The translations under genes were made by a program, and so were the position numbers. From contig NC_134546.1 of the NCBI RefSeq assembly GCF_050624435.1, positions 79,897,700 to 79,961,699 on the forward strand: a DNA stretch of 64,000 bases. The letters run 5' to 3'. Shown piece after piece: positions 11,700 through 24,274 of this stretch. A model generated the notes under the pieces. It did not search any database, was not told the origin of the DNA, and worked only from the letters and a program-made list of their open reading frames with translations. This DNA is from Tenrec ecaudatus. Lineage: Eukaryota > Chordata > Mammalia > Afrosoricida > Tenrecidae. Position 1 is the stretch's first letter, and each line of letters starts with the position of its first letter.

Positions 11700-14235
11700 C
11701 CTCAATTGCTTATTTCTGACCACTTATCTGCAATGTCAAAAAAGGAAATGTAAAGGAATTCTGAAGAGTGTTGGTAAGTCTCTTCTGTATAGGAGAGAAG
11801 AGACGTACTCGTTTTAGCACTTTCTCAGGAGCTTGCATATCCTGGATTGCTTTTGACAAGTATTGGAGTATTAGGCTAATATTTTGTGAATCACACCTGG
11901 AAAACAGCGGGCTGTGATTCAATCTTGTAAGGTTTTAAAATGTTATTGCTGTCCCTCTCCTAATCAGAACTGTCCCTCTCCTGAAGTCAGAACTGACACT
12001 GTGTTTACTAATCTGTCACCAGTCATGATTTTGTGAGTCTCGCCCCTACCCCCACCTTTTTTTCCCCCTGTGAAGAGGACAAAAGTGCTCTCTTCAAACA
12101 AGGATGGGCGTCTACAAAAGATGCAGGCCAGATTCCAACTTTTTTTAGTTGTATATGATTACTGTTTATTTTGAACTGACTTTAAAATCAGCAAAGCTCA
12201 GGAAACCTCCAGGCATCCTCCTTCCTTCTTCCCAGTTGCTCTCACAACAGCTGTGAGGAAGAGCATTCATTCTCACCCCCAATATTTAAAAACAAACAAA
12301 TAAGAAACTTTTAAATTACTCAGTCTTTACAAAGTGAATTCAATTTTGCCTTGTCTATTTGAGACAAAAGTAATTAAGATCAAATAAGTGGAATTTTCTT
12401 GTATGTTCCAAGATCTTTTTGAATTTATACTCAAATTATAATCTGTTAGGCAGAAACGTTCTAAACATAATGACCTTTAATCTGTCCACCAACACCTGAA
12501 TCTCAAATCATCACAATTAACTCTTAATTCTATCCCTTGATTCTGTTCTTGAACCAGGAACATTGATTAATCTCAGGATCTGGCTTCTGATCTTAAGTAC
12601 AGACGCTGCCTCTACCACACTAAAACCCTTAGCTAAGCACCAAACCTAACACCCCGAAAATATTCTTGCTGCTAATTATGTGTGTGGATGTCTCCTCTCC
12701 CAGATTTTACCTAAATGTAAAGGACTGTGAGAAGTAGACATGGAAAATTAGGAAACACCTATGCATCCTCCGTTTTCAGTTAACTTTTATCAATGGTTCA
12801 TGAAATTTGGCAAAATGAAGGGATATATAAATGTTTAAATATGACAAAAAGCATTATGACCAAGATCTATCACAGGACTCTTGTGGTCCTCTGCTCTACT
12901 GTGTCTTACACTCAAGGAACCTTCTCTGCTATTAGACATATGCAGGGATATGTTACCCAATAACCAAGGTGACCAAAAGCTCAATTGTACTTACTCACTG
13001 ATTTGTAGGTCACAATGTATGCTGGTTTCTCCCTCAAAGATGTCGTGGAACCATGTTTAATGAAACAAATAAATTACTGGTTATTCTACCTTTGATCTCC
13101 TCCATTCCCTCTTTCCCAGGGACACTCATGTCACTAGAGATGGAGGTCGTATCAAATTAAAAGTTCCTTTATTGGAACCATGATTTCCATTTTTCACAAC
13201 ATTGGGCTTTTTCCTAAGATTTAAGGGCTCTGACGACGATGTAGTACACCCTTCTAACCCTAAAATATTTGGGTCTGTGACTGCTTGAGTTTCCAGTAAA
13301 CCAACCACTTAACCTCCTCACAAGACATACTTCAAGTAGGAGCTGCAGATTCACCCTTAAGTGTAAAGATGTTAATCCCAGGGACATTCTGTGGGTCCAG
13401 TGCCAGGAACTGCCTCTGAGCGCACACTGGGCTCTCCACTCATGGAGAAGTAAGTCCGCAAAGAGTCGTACGTGATAACAACAGTAGGCCAACCCCGTGC
13501 TGACTTAATCGGTTAAATCCTGACCAGGCACCCTGGGCGTGTTGATATCGAAATATGCCCTGGAATGAAAGTGAGGCCCGGATGTGGACAAAGCAGCAAC
13601 TAAGAAGCCATTAGTGGAGGTTTCAGAGTCAGCGTGTTAGCACAGGCTGAATATATGTTAAAGTATAATGATGTAGAGATACTGTTTAAGGATTAGAGTT
13701 TTCGGGGGTAGTTTCTGAATTTGAGATTTAGAGTCATAAGGTTAGGATTAAGTTGATAGACTATAGTCCAGGCTGTGACTCTGATTCAAAGAATTGGAAT
13801 AACTGCATTAGGTTAGATTTAGTGTGTATGGTCATTGGATTTGTTAAGCACATGTTAACTTTGTTGAGGCATCAAGCAATCCTCAGGGTCTTATTGGAAG
13901 TTCTGGAGGATGTGTGGCTTTTAAGCTAGTTATCAGTGTGTTGGAAGGATACTTAGCACATTAACGTATAAGGGTTAATGGTTTGGGAGATGGTGATTAG
14001 CAGTGAATGTGTAGGGATTGAAGTACCAAGTTAATATCGTCTGCTGAATTGTAGCCGACAACATTTTTCTGTTTATCAGCTATAGTATTTATGATATATT
14101 TAGAATAATTTATGCATAAAAGCATCTTTATTATGGATAGAGGAATTTTTATTTCTTCTTTTTGGGAGCTTTTTTATTCCCTAAAAAATGTCTTGTTTGG
14201 GGATTCCCAGGCTCTTCTGCTGCCTTGCTCTGGCT
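11700..14235. other. Unassigned non-coding stretch
   Basis: AT-rich with no convincing gene. The segment 13,200-13,560 has more CpG than its surroundings and could be remains of an LTR or a promoter, but I find no matching second copy in the window. Confidence 0.4.
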
Positions 14236-14239
14236 CTGC

Positions 14240-15515
14240 CTAGGACGCAGTGGAGCTGCTGCCAGGGTCGCACAGCCAGGCCTGTTTTTCCATAGCTATT
14301 GAGCCGCCGCCTCCAGCACAATCAGCCTGCCCTGAGCATTTGCCAACTGAAGAGACTGCAGCCCGCAGCCCAGCAGCCCTCAACAGGCCCAGGGAGCCCA
14401 GGACGACAGCAAAGCTGAGCGAGGATGTCAGCCTCCCGGGTGGCGGGGAGCAGCAAGAGAAGAAACCTGACGCTTGGGAAGAAGCAAAATTGCTGGTGGG
14501 CTCGATGGCGGTCATGAATGACATGCGAAGACAGATAACTTTGTGTGATGTGACTCTCATGGTCCAGGACGGAGAGATCCCTGCGCATCATGTGGTCTTG
14601 GCTGCAGCCAGCCCAGTTTTTAAAGTCATGTTCACAACAGACACACGCGAATCAAAAACCTTTGTCTTAGAACTCAAAGACACCTACCTGACATTATTGA
14701 ACACCTGGTGGAATTTGCTTACCCTGCTAGGATCTCTATGAATAGCAACAACGTGCAGTGTCTGTTGGATGCCACAAACCAGTACCAGATGGAACATGTG
14801 AAGAACATGTGTGTTGATTTTTTGAAAGGGCAAGTGGGTGCTTCAAACTGTCTCGGTCTAAGCGTTCTAGCAGCGCGTCTAAACTGTCGTGAGTTGAAAG
14901 CCACTGCAGATGCCTTTATTCACCAGCATTTCACTGACGTTTCCCAAACAGGAGTTTCTCCAACTTGATGCTCAGCGAGTAACACGTCTCAACCAGGACC
15001 CCCTGACTGTGAGCGCAGAGGAGCAGGTTTATGATGCTGCTGTCAGTTGGCTGAGACAAGATGCGCCGAATCTCCAGCCTTTTATGGTGGATGTCTTCAC
15101 TAAAGTCAGATTTCCTCTCATCTCAAAAAATTTCTGATGTAAAACCGTCCCAGCTGAACCCCTCATTCAAGACAACCCTGAATGCCTTAAGATAGTGATG
15201 AGTAGAATGCAGTATCATCTACTGTCTCCTGAGGATCAGAAAGAACTGGCAGATGGAAGAAGGCCTCGAAGACCACAGTCTTGTAGATATTTTAAGCCAA
15301 AGTTTGAAAAAGGTGCATATTGCACATGATCCTGAAATGAGAATGTAACTTCAGAAATCTCATTTGATGCATGTTTTGCTCTTTAAAATGACCTGTATTG
15401 ATAACGATTTTGTATATTCAATCACACATTTTTGGTCTTCAAGTAGAATAGTTTAAATAACTGAAGAATTGCCCCCCTGATTTTCTAAAAAGTCTCATTC
15501 AATAAAGCATCTATT
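14240..15515 (+). pseudogene. KLHL7: KLHL7 processed pseudogene (BTB-BACK part, no Kelch repeats)
   Basis: KLHL7 is a BTB-Kelch adaptor for Cullin-3 ubiquitin ligases. Here the BTB region (frame 14,250: CDVTLMVQDGEIPAHHVVLA) and BACK region (frame 14,708: FLKGQVGASNCLGLSVLAAR; frame 14,910: RLNQDPLTVSAEEQVYDAAV) follow each other without introns, so it is a retrocopy. The likely original start is the ATG at 14,426, followed by a frameshift near 14,455. Further frameshifts lie near 14,680 and 14,950, and a TGA at 15,135-15,137 replaces a Leu codon. After the BACK end, at about 15,260, two short in-frame deletions lead to a stop at 15,327, so no Kelch propeller is encoded. An AATAAA stands at 15,501. 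No poly(A) tract or target duplication is evident. It is non-functional as a protein. Confidence 0.9.
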
Positions 15516-15519
15516 ATTC

Positions 15520-17540
15520 CCTGAAGCCAGTATTATTATAATTCCAACACAATATGTTTTAAAGATTTATATTAAATGTGCCCACCCCTCCCTTATTTTT
15601 GTTGTAAAACTTTGTCTTGGAAATATTTTTCCATTTAATAGGATCTATTTTTTCATATTAATCATTTCTAATATAATGATTGCAGAGGCAGCTTTTGTTA
15701 GAAATCATTTACCTTGCCTCATCCAAAGTGAACATTAGTTTATAGTCTGATGTAAGTAGGCTACATATTCAACAGGATTGTTTAGTAATTATTTTTAAAT
15801 TCTTGTACTTGGCATTTTTCAGAAATGTTGGAATGATATTAGCTGTTATTCAATGAGACCCACCCATAGCTGTCCTATACCTGCCAGGAATGGTGTCTTT
15901 CATTACTTTATTAAATTGATCTCCTTCAGAGAAAATTTTCAGTAGTAACATGTAATTATCCAAAATTAAGCCAATATACTTTTTGAACTAATAAACTTAT
16001 ACATTATTATTTCTATATTTTCCTTGGATTTAAATGATGACAGGAAGAAAATGTGTATTAATTTGTGGCTGAAAATGATAGAAAAGTAAATCATAATGTT
16101 TTTTCTGAATATTGTCAGGAAATGACCTCTTGGCTCTCTATTTTAAAGGTAAATCATATTATTCCGAGGATGCCAGGAAAGAGAGAAGAACTTTTAATCT
16201 ATAAAAAGAGGACAATTAGTTTCAAATAGTTCTCTTGAGAAATGTAATAAAAAAATAACAAGTTCCCCCCCCCCAACTTTTGGAAGACTGCTTTATGACC
16301 CTGAGGGAAGGAGAAGGGCAGGTATGTTGGGTAGGAATTATATTAACTGTTGTGCATTTCAAGGAAGGTTCAGCATTGCCATTGCGTGTTCTAATTGGAA
16401 AATTCTCCTTTAGAGATGACAGACTATTTCTTGTGCTCCTCATTTTAAGTGGGGATCCTCTTTTGGCTTGATATCTCTGTATAATACAGGTGTTGGATTC
16501 CGTGGTCTTTTGTGTGCACTGCAGTTTGACAAAATGGCAGGGCATTTTTAGGCCTGGCACACTCTTGATAGATTCTTACATAGAAAACCTAGTTTTTTAT
16601 TTTATTTCTCCTTTTACCATACATATAGATGTTTGGGATATATTCCTCCTATTGATTATATTTAATTGGGTATTTCTCAACCTACTGATGCTCACATGTG
16701 AGACAACTCCCAATTCCATTTAAGACCATTGCCTCTATCCTTTTCTGGGAATTTTATGACATACCCTGAAGTCATTCAAGACTCTTGGCTACATCAATAT
16801 AAATGTAAGATAGGTGCAGCAGTAGACAAAAAAAAGAAATGAAAATAATGAAGTCATCTTTATGAATGTCACAGAAAGCATGTTCTCCCTTAATTTCCTG
16901 CTTGTAGCACAGAAACTATTAACAGAGATTACTGCTTCTCAGCCTAGATTAGGTGGGTGATAGAATTGAGAAGGAAAAACCTTTGCGTACAGTTAAACCT
17001 TATATATACCAATTACATGTTTTTGTAAACTGTGTTTCTCTATAAATTTGTAAATGATGATGTCACAATCCCTGGTGACACAAAGTTCAAGATCGAGGAT
17101 GCTGTTTGAAAGGTGAGCAGGTATTACCCACCAGCTGGTCCCTTGAACAATTAAACTGACGATCTGTGTCCAAAAAGATTACAGTTTAGAGATCCCTATG
17201 GGGGCAGTTCCAGTCTCTATAAAGGGTGACCTTTAGTCAAAATGAACAGTGCATATACAAAGCAACACATCATTCTCAAATATGGTGCAGTCTGGACTCT
17301 GCCTAAAAGAGGTGCTCCTAATCTGAATTCCAGTCCTAGTCAATTGTTTTGGATAATGGCAATTTGCTTTAATTTTCATTTTGTCTTTTAAACTTGGAAG
17401 ATTTTTCTGAAGCCTCTGGCTTCATGTATTACTTTCATAATATTTTGAAATTAATTGTTATTTATGTTTTCTTTATTAACTGCTATACCTCATTTAATGT
17501 CTATTAGAATGTGATCATCTCTTAAGTTTCCTCACTATTT
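15520..17540. other. Unassigned AT-rich stretch
   Basis: No gene recognised. A C-rich homopolymer lies at 16,266-16,275. Two overlapping short frames near 16,280-16,720 show no known domain. Confidence 0.4.
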
Positions 17541-17544
17541 TTTA

Positions 17545-17880
17545 AAAACATTTTATTGAGGCTCTTACAGTTTTGTACCCAGACATCAATTGTATCAAGA
17601 ACTTTTGTACATATGTCACCATCATTATTTCCTAGACATTTCTTTTCTTCTTTTTAAAAATCAATTTATTGGGGACTCATACAACTCTGATCACAATCCA
17701 TGCATCCATCGTGGTCGTCTTCTCACTCTTAGTTTGCAGATTTCAATGTGCTCTGCAGACGATTTTGTCCCACGGTCTCCTCTTCTAGGAAGAAGGACTC
17801 TGGTTCACACAGCACTCCATTTCCAGACCCGTGTGTCCCGGGCACTTCTAATGGACAAGCTACAGCGATTTAACAAAGAA
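17545..17880 (-). repeat. Afrotherian LINE 3'-end fragments, antisense, two in tandem
   Basis: ACATTTTATTGAGGCTCTTA at 17,549 and CAATTTATTGGGGACTCATA at 17,662 are both the antisense 3' end of the element seen more completely at 62,862-64,000. The second continues with ACTCTGATCACAATCCATGC. They indicate nested or successive insertions. Confidence 0.6.
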
Positions 17881-17884
17881 TATT

Positions 17885-20335
17885 AGTTGGTTGAGAGACT
17901 GAAAAAATACTCAGTTCAGTTTTCAACATAAAATAAAATTTTAAAACCTTCAATATTAATAATGAGTTAAATTTGAGGTATGGCAACACAGAAAAACAGT
18001 CTACAAACGAGATGGGCATACTCAGATAAATGAAAATTTATCTTAGGATTTAGTGGTTCCTCGAATTAGAAACATTTTTCACCCTATTCTCAGAACTAAG
18101 TTTTGTGGGGATTCATGCAATCTGGCAAGAGTTAGACCATAGTAGTGTTTGCTATATGTCATTTGCTTTGTTTTGTTTTTTTTTTTATTCTCAGAGGAGC
18201 AGATTCTAAATTGTAATCCAGGATTGTGATGCTGGGAATCTGCATGGTGATGAAGTGGGAGAACACATAGATTTCTGTGTGTTCTTCTGATTGATGCTGA
18301 ACATTTTATAGCACCTGGGCAGTAAGGCTCTGACATTCATGCCTGCGGTGTAGTTTATAGTTTGGCCTGTCCATGCTCCTTTCCTTCATTGAAAAATCTC
18401 CTTTATGTTTGCACTTTTAATATCTGTTCACTATAGCCTGGCATGTACGTCTCATGGGTAGGATAAGGGGTGTGTGGCTGACAGGGGAAATATTTCACCT
18501 TCAGCTATGAAAAGTCAATGGACTTGACCTTCCCCTGGTTCTAAATCTGTTGAGATGATAAAAATCTCCCCCTCCAGTGTCTGACACACAGGGCTTATTT
18601 TGAATGTACACTTGAGAATCTGGAAGAGTTTTATAGGCAAAGCGCACAAAATGCTGGGATCCACTAATGTCTGGCCCCAGCAGTTTCTCACTGGCACAGT
18701 AAACAATATTCACTATCTAGAAATTGATAAAATTTTAATTTATGTTTTCGTTTTATTTTGTCTTGTTTTTTTCAAATATATTGGCTTGGTAGATTCTGAT
18801 TCAGGTAAGCAGAACACAGCTGTTCCCATCTGAAGAAACCTCTTCTAGAATTCGTATGGCATTTGATATGCCAATTCACTTCAGTTCTCTGATGGTGCAT
18901 GCCAGGACTCCCAGCATCAGTGCACCCACAGCTCATGTTGCAAAATAAGGAGCAGGTGCCTGACTCAAAGAGAAGACAGTCCAAGAGAGACAGAGCAGGG
19001 GTCCAGGGTGGAAATGGAGTGGCATGTGTACAGAGAGGGCCTCAAGTTTGTATGTGGGCGGAGAGTTGTGGTCATCTCCACATGACAAGACATTATATAG
19101 GGATGAGTGGACAAATAGTATAAGGTGATTCATCACCCAGTATCAAGAAACTGATCTACATTTGATGAACCCTTATGCTTTGTCCCTAGGTTCTTCAAGC
19201 TGAAACCTGCGAAATCAGTTCCTTGGCCTTTAAACAAAGAGCATCCAATGGGTACTGAGTATCCTTGAGCCCTCAGCACTCAAATTGTTTTAGGACCATT
19301 CAGGCAAGGAAGGATTTTTTTTTTCAGAAAATAGGTACTGTACACTAGAAAAATGTCTTTGTTTGTAGAGATATGTCCTAATCGTATGGGCTATCGCTAA
19401 CCTTTTACACAACACTGATAGAATTTTTTAAATTAAAATTTACAACTTTTGTTAACCTTGTTAATCTATATTTAGTTATTTTTTAATCTATCTTTAATAC
19501 ATCTTGTAAAATTATTACATTTATTTGGGGGATTCTACCAGACTTATAGTGATAAAGTAATATTTCCTTATATTTTGGAGATTGTATTGCTTGGTTTTGT
19601 ATGTGTTCTGAATACTTTACATATTTTATATTATTTCATTGGTTGCTTTTCAATTTTTCTTCTATAACGTTTTGTGGACTGGTTTTATGTGAGGAGAGGA
19701 AATAAGAAAACTTTATGCCTATTAAAATAACATTTTGGTATACATAATTTTAAACGAGTAAAAAACAGAAGTTCATGGAAGATATAGCTGACTATTTATG
19801 AAAACACAATCATTACATATATAGTAATAGTGAGGATGATATAGTAAAAGGAGTAAGACTCCTCCCACACCCACCTCAGTCAGTCAGTGAACCATCACTA
19901 TACTTCATCACAGACACTGAGGAATGGCCCCCTTGATTGGTCAGTATTAGTCCATCAGAAGCTGATTTTGTAAGACCTCATCTATGAAGTTATTGAAATT
20001 ATAGGGGTCAAGTATAAGTGGACACATTTGTACCAGTTGTGACCAGCTGTCTACTCACATCATGAGATCGTGGGATACATCCCCCACTAGCCATCAGGAT
20101 TCCAGACCACATTTGAGATGAGCAACGGAGCTATCCTGGTGTGTGACTCTGTCATGTTCTCCAGGTTTCCTCTTATTTATTCCTGATGTACACCAGAAAT
20201 GCAGTCATGAATGTGAATTATATGTATGTGCAATTGCCCTATAGAGTTAAAAGCTGAAGCCATCTCCTTTGACCCATTATTAAGCAAGTGCATTTGCCGC
20301 ATAGATTGCACCTAAACCTCCGAAACCAAAGTGAA
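17885..20335. other. Unassigned AT-rich stretch
   Basis: Short frames on both strands between 18,080 and 19,140 show no domain. Poly(T) at 18,176-18,187. Nothing else recognised before the IGHV relic. Confidence 0.4.
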
Positions 20336-20339
20336 CTCA

Positions 20340-20801
20340 TCAAGGAGTGACTATGCAGCTTCATTTTCCTATTGCCAGCCGCCCTGGGTAAGATAAGACA
20401 TGGATGAGGCTGGAGAGAAGACTGCGGCAGCTCCAGAGCCCTCACCTTCTGGTTTACTTCCTCACAGGTGTAGTTAGTGCAGTCTGAGGCCGAGGTGCAG
20501 AAGCCAGGAGAGTAGGTGAAGGGGTCCTGCAGAACTTCTGGATACACCTTCACCAGCTATGGTATGAATCGGGTGTGATAAACACCAGGAAAAGGCCTTT
20601 AGTGGATGGGCTGGATCAACAACCACCCTGGGAAGTCAACATTTGCCCTGGGCTTTGCACAGGGCTAGAAGACATCTCCTGGGATGCGTCATTCAGCACA
20701 GCTTATCTACAGATTGGCAGCCTCAACTCCGAGGACACTGCCACCTTTTCCTGTGTGAGACACACGCTGCAGAAATCCACATCCTGAGAGCGTCAGGACA
20801 C
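20340..20801 (+). pseudogene. Immunoglobulin heavy-chain V pseudogene, IGHV7/IGHV1-like, with RSS
   Basis: A leader exon ends at 20,387 (frame reads FIFLLPAALG) before GTAAG. The intron of 80 bases ends CCTCACAG at 20,467. The V exon gives VQSEAEVQKPGE, then SGYTFTSYGMN (CDR1), then WMGWIN (start of CDR2), then FSTAYLQIGSLNSEDTATFSC ending with the conserved Cys and VR. These phrases fall in different frames. FR1 has a frameshift, the FR2 Trp region has a stop, and the first leader codons are damaged, so it cannot encode a V domain. Tyr-Tyr-Cys is replaced by Phe-Ser-Cys. The frameworks best fit the IGHV7 subgroup. A recombination signal follows directly. Confidence 0.88.
20763..20801 (+). 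promoter_or_regulatory. V(D)J recombination signal, 23-base spacer (degenerate)
   Basis: Heptamer CACGCTG (20,763-20,769; consensus CACAGTG), spacer of exactly 23 bases (20,770-20,792), nonamer TCAGGACAC (20,793-20,801; IGHV consensus TCAGAAACC). The spacer contains ATCCACATCCTGAGAGCG, typical of IGHV1/IGHV7 spacers. The heptamer keeps CAC, the most critical bases. Confidence 0.8.
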
Positions 20802-20804
20802 CTG

Positions 20805-21480
20805 AGGGGAGGGCAGCTGTAGTCGCTGAGGTAGTGACTCGGAATATTTAGTTGAATCTTCTCTTTATTTACCAGTTATGAACTTAGAGATGAGAAACAA
20901 AGAAAAGTACTTCCTGTGAAATTATCATTACAATACCGTGTGATTAAATCGGCCCCTCAGGGAGGGAGGATAAGAAATACCTTGATATGTAGCCTTTCCT
21001 TAGCTCTCTGTGTAAATACTTCCATCTCCGTACCGACAACTATGCAGACTCCATGACGGTTCTATTTTCCACCTCCAGAGACAATGATAAAAACACAGTT
21101 TATTGGCAAATAGAAGGTAGAAAATGGAAGGCAAGGCCATCTAGTACTCTGTGAGAAAAGAGGGAGAGGGAGTCAGTGTGATCTCAGACACAGACTCCCT
21201 GCTTGGAGAGACCTGTGCTGCAGGGGGCACTCAGAACCCACAGATCACAGGACACACCCCAGGAGCAGGTGCAGATGCACAGTTTCAGGGATGGATTCTT
21301 GTTGTGGTCAGGGAATGCTTCTCCATTGCACTGTTTCCCCCAAGGAATTTATCTGTTTTCATGAGAAAGGAATGCAAGATTAATGCATAAGAAATATGTA
21401 AAGTCGGACCTATTGTAGGTAGGATGTATATTAATGGAATTGAAATCTCAACAGCAGAAAGTGGGGAGGAAGGAGCACAT
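20805..21480. other. IGHV 3' flank, otherwise unassigned
   Basis: The first ~50 bases (GAGGGGAGGGCAGCTG) still resemble the sequence downstream of mammalian IGHV1/7 segments. Beyond that no feature is recognised. Confidence 0.45.
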
Positions 21481-21489
21481 AAAATATAC

Positions 21490-22112
21490 TTTTTATTTAT
21501 CGTGTTATACCTCACTTATTTGTATGTTAAAGTTTACAGCAAATGCATTTTTCAAGTACTGTTTGATAATAGTTGTATTCCTTGAAGGCGGACATGATCT
21601 TATCACAAACAGAACTGTATTTCATGATGGGTTTAGCAAGATCCTTTCTGACAATGAATGTCATCCCCTTCTCTTCATTGTTTTGTTCCCGCATAATAAA
21701 TCTTATGGTTTCCTGATCAACTTGCAATACCATTTAAGTCCTTTTAAGCTCACTAATGGCTAGAATACCAAGTAACCTTCAAGCATTCCATTGCGTCTTT
21801 GGCCCCTTCCAATTTCCCTAAATTTATCGTATGCAAATGATCAGTTTTGATCATTAGAAGACTTTTGCAGTGGTTTCTCTTTACCTTGAGACATGCCCCA
21901 TCAGCAACTGAAGATCCTGACGGCTCCACTCCCAGAGGCTTTACCCAAATCACGTCATCATGGCCGACTCCCCTCCAAGAAATCAGCCTCTCTTCAGTCA
22001 CATTTTGAGTCCCCTCGAACCTGAGAGGCCCATCCTCTGGCAGTAGCTTCAATAATTTCCTAATTCCTTTCCTTAGGCTGTCAGTATTCAACAATGCTTC
22101 AAAGGTATGCAT
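21490..22112 (-). repeat. RTE1-like LINE, 5' part
   Basis: The minus frame from 22,112 reads LRKGIRKLLKLLPEDGPLRF, then KTDHLHTINLGKLEGAKDAME, the region just upstream of the RTE endonuclease. A second frame (21,733-21,527) continues with KYSSVCDKIMSAFKEYN. It is a decayed, partial element. Confidence 0.75.
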
Positions 22113-22329
22113 ACGAGTTGTCTATCCTTAGTTTGGAAGCTTTGATGAAATCTGTTCACTTTGGGTGACCCTTCTGGCATTTGATATAACAGTGACATAT
22201 CATCCAGCATCACAGCAACACAGAAGCCACCACAGTATGATGAACTAACAGACAGGTGGTGAGAATATAACATTATTTCTTCAAAATATACCATACAAAT
22301 TCTGGCTAAACCTTATGGGGAACAGATCT

Positions 22330-23690
22330 GTTGTATAGGTTGGTTAAAAATGAGCTGAAAAATTTTATTAAGAACTTTTACAGTCTTTTAAATGATCATA
22401 AATGTGTTAAGAAAACTCAGCAGTTCCACCTGATGTCAGTGTTTTGAAAGCTCCCTCTACAGCTAATAAGCTCTCTTGAGTCTCTGAGGCCAAGGAGCTG
22501 AAATTTACACATAACACTGAATTCTATCTAACTAGTTTGACATGTTTAAAATCAAACAAATTGCCTGGGTTTACTTACAGGGCCTTAAAACCCCCAATAT
22601 TAAAAGAGAAGGGGGAGATGAAGAGAACCATTTGGTCTTTTTAACTAGAAATTTTCCCCCCTACTGAAAGTTTCTAACAAAATGAGGGCACACGAACACA
22701 TTTCCACGTCTGCAGAAGAAACTGATCCTGAGAAGCCCTGGAAGGATGACACTCACGTTTGGGTTCTGGGTCGCTAATCTCCTGTAGGAAGGGCTATCCA
22801 CGTTTACTTTGGCAGAAGGAAGCAGATGGCTTCCTCTTAGGAGGGTGTAGCCATGTGTGGAGAAAAATTAACACCATGAAAACGATGAAGAAATCACCCA
22901 GTCTAAAGAATGATTCTGTTTCCAGGTTGCTAATATACCAAAGGGAGTGGTTATATGTTGGTGTTTACATAGGCAAAGGGGATAAGTGGATTTCTCTTCA
23001 GCCAGTTGAGAAAGGATGGCTGATGGTGTTACCAGAGAGTTGAGAAAATGGCCCAGAGACCCCAGCCCTGTTGCTGACGTTATCCAAAACATCACGAAGA
23101 CCTCTGAGGTTCCTGAGAATGGCAATGGCTGCCTGCTGAGACTTATAATCATCTCTACCATTGCTGATGCTAAAAAACACTCTAGGAGTGTTTATGCAAA
23201 AGGGACTGGACTATTACACAGAGTGTTCATTTGCTAAAAGATCAAGATTATGGACTTTAAACATTAACTAATGGTTAATATGGACCAGAACATTAACATT
23301 TTTGCGTAACCTTTTCTTTGTACAATGTAACCTTACTTAATTGGGCTTTAATTAGAAAGCATTTGCAGGGTTAAAGGGAAACTTTTCTTTACATATGATT
23401 CAGCTAAAACGGGCAATTTTCAATACATTTAAAATGGGCTAAAGTTAGCCCCTAGTTCTAAGGAAATTAAACAATCGGTAGATGGTTAGGGAGGCTTGAC
23501 CCACCTGCCTGGGTCCAAAACATTCTGCATAGTTTAAGTCCTAGTTTAATGCTTATTCTAATTTTATTCTTGCAATCACATGCTGCTTCTCTAGAAAACT
23601 AAAGTATATGAAAGAAAATAATGTAGATTCTTATATCTGCATGATTTTATACATAAAACACAATTTTATTTGTAAACTAAAGGGGGAGTT
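22330..23690 (+). mobile_element. Decayed endogenous retrovirus internal region, 3' end
   Basis: This region precedes an LTR at 23,692 and ends in the purine tract AAAGGGGGAGTT at about 23,679-23,690, the position and look of a polypurine tract. Frames at 22,759-23,043 and 23,016-23,237 are short and broken. By position they could be the remains of env, but I recognise no envelope motif. The upstream boundary is not visible, no 5' LTR is seen, and the element cannot be functional. The region is called from its relation to the LTR. Confidence 0.45.
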
Positions 23691-23691
23691 A

Positions 23692-24272
23692 TGGGAAACA
23701 GAGAATGGGAGGAGAGTGCATGGGGATGAATCCTTTATTCTCATATCTTAAGAAGTCTGTCAGGCTGGGTTTCTGTGGTGGAGGGAGGCTTTCATTCTTG
23801 TGAGTTGGAGATCTCATTCACATTGTCATAATCAATATTGTTCCACACTAAACCTTCCCATATTAGGGCTGCGTAAAGTCACCTCTTACAATACGTGGCT
23901 GATTGCTATCTAGCCGGCACCTTTAACTATAGGAGCAGACCTGTGCTATTGCCCTCTAGGCTCCGAAGGCACTCACTCTCTCCTACCTGTCCCAAACACT
24001 GGTGCGAGGTTACTCCTCCAATGTGCTTTAGGATTAGTGCACAGCCCACCTTTTTATGTATGTGGTGAACTGTATCGAGGGGGGCGGAGCTTGCATTCCC
24101 TGAGAATATAAGCTGTTGTTGGAAATATAATCTCTTTCTCTGTGTAGACCTGAAGTCATGGCAGTGGAGTTGAGCCCCTGCATGCTTTATCTTGTCTGAT
24201 GTCTCTTTAGTTTACACCTCAATTATGAAACCACTCCCTTGAATCCATTCAGTTGTGGGGGTTAGTATCCCA
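23692..24272 (+). repeat. Endogenous retrovirus LTR
   Basis: Bounded by TGGGAAACAG on the left, directly after a polypurine tract, and GTATCCCA on the right, giving TG...CA ends with TGGGA/TCCCA inverted repeats, 581 bases. A related copy occurs at about 47,835-48,060 (shared: the GGCTGATTGCTATCT / GGCTAATTACTATCT region and a CTTTAACTA tract). ERV class is not determined. Confidence 0.6.
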
Positions 24273-24274
24273 CA

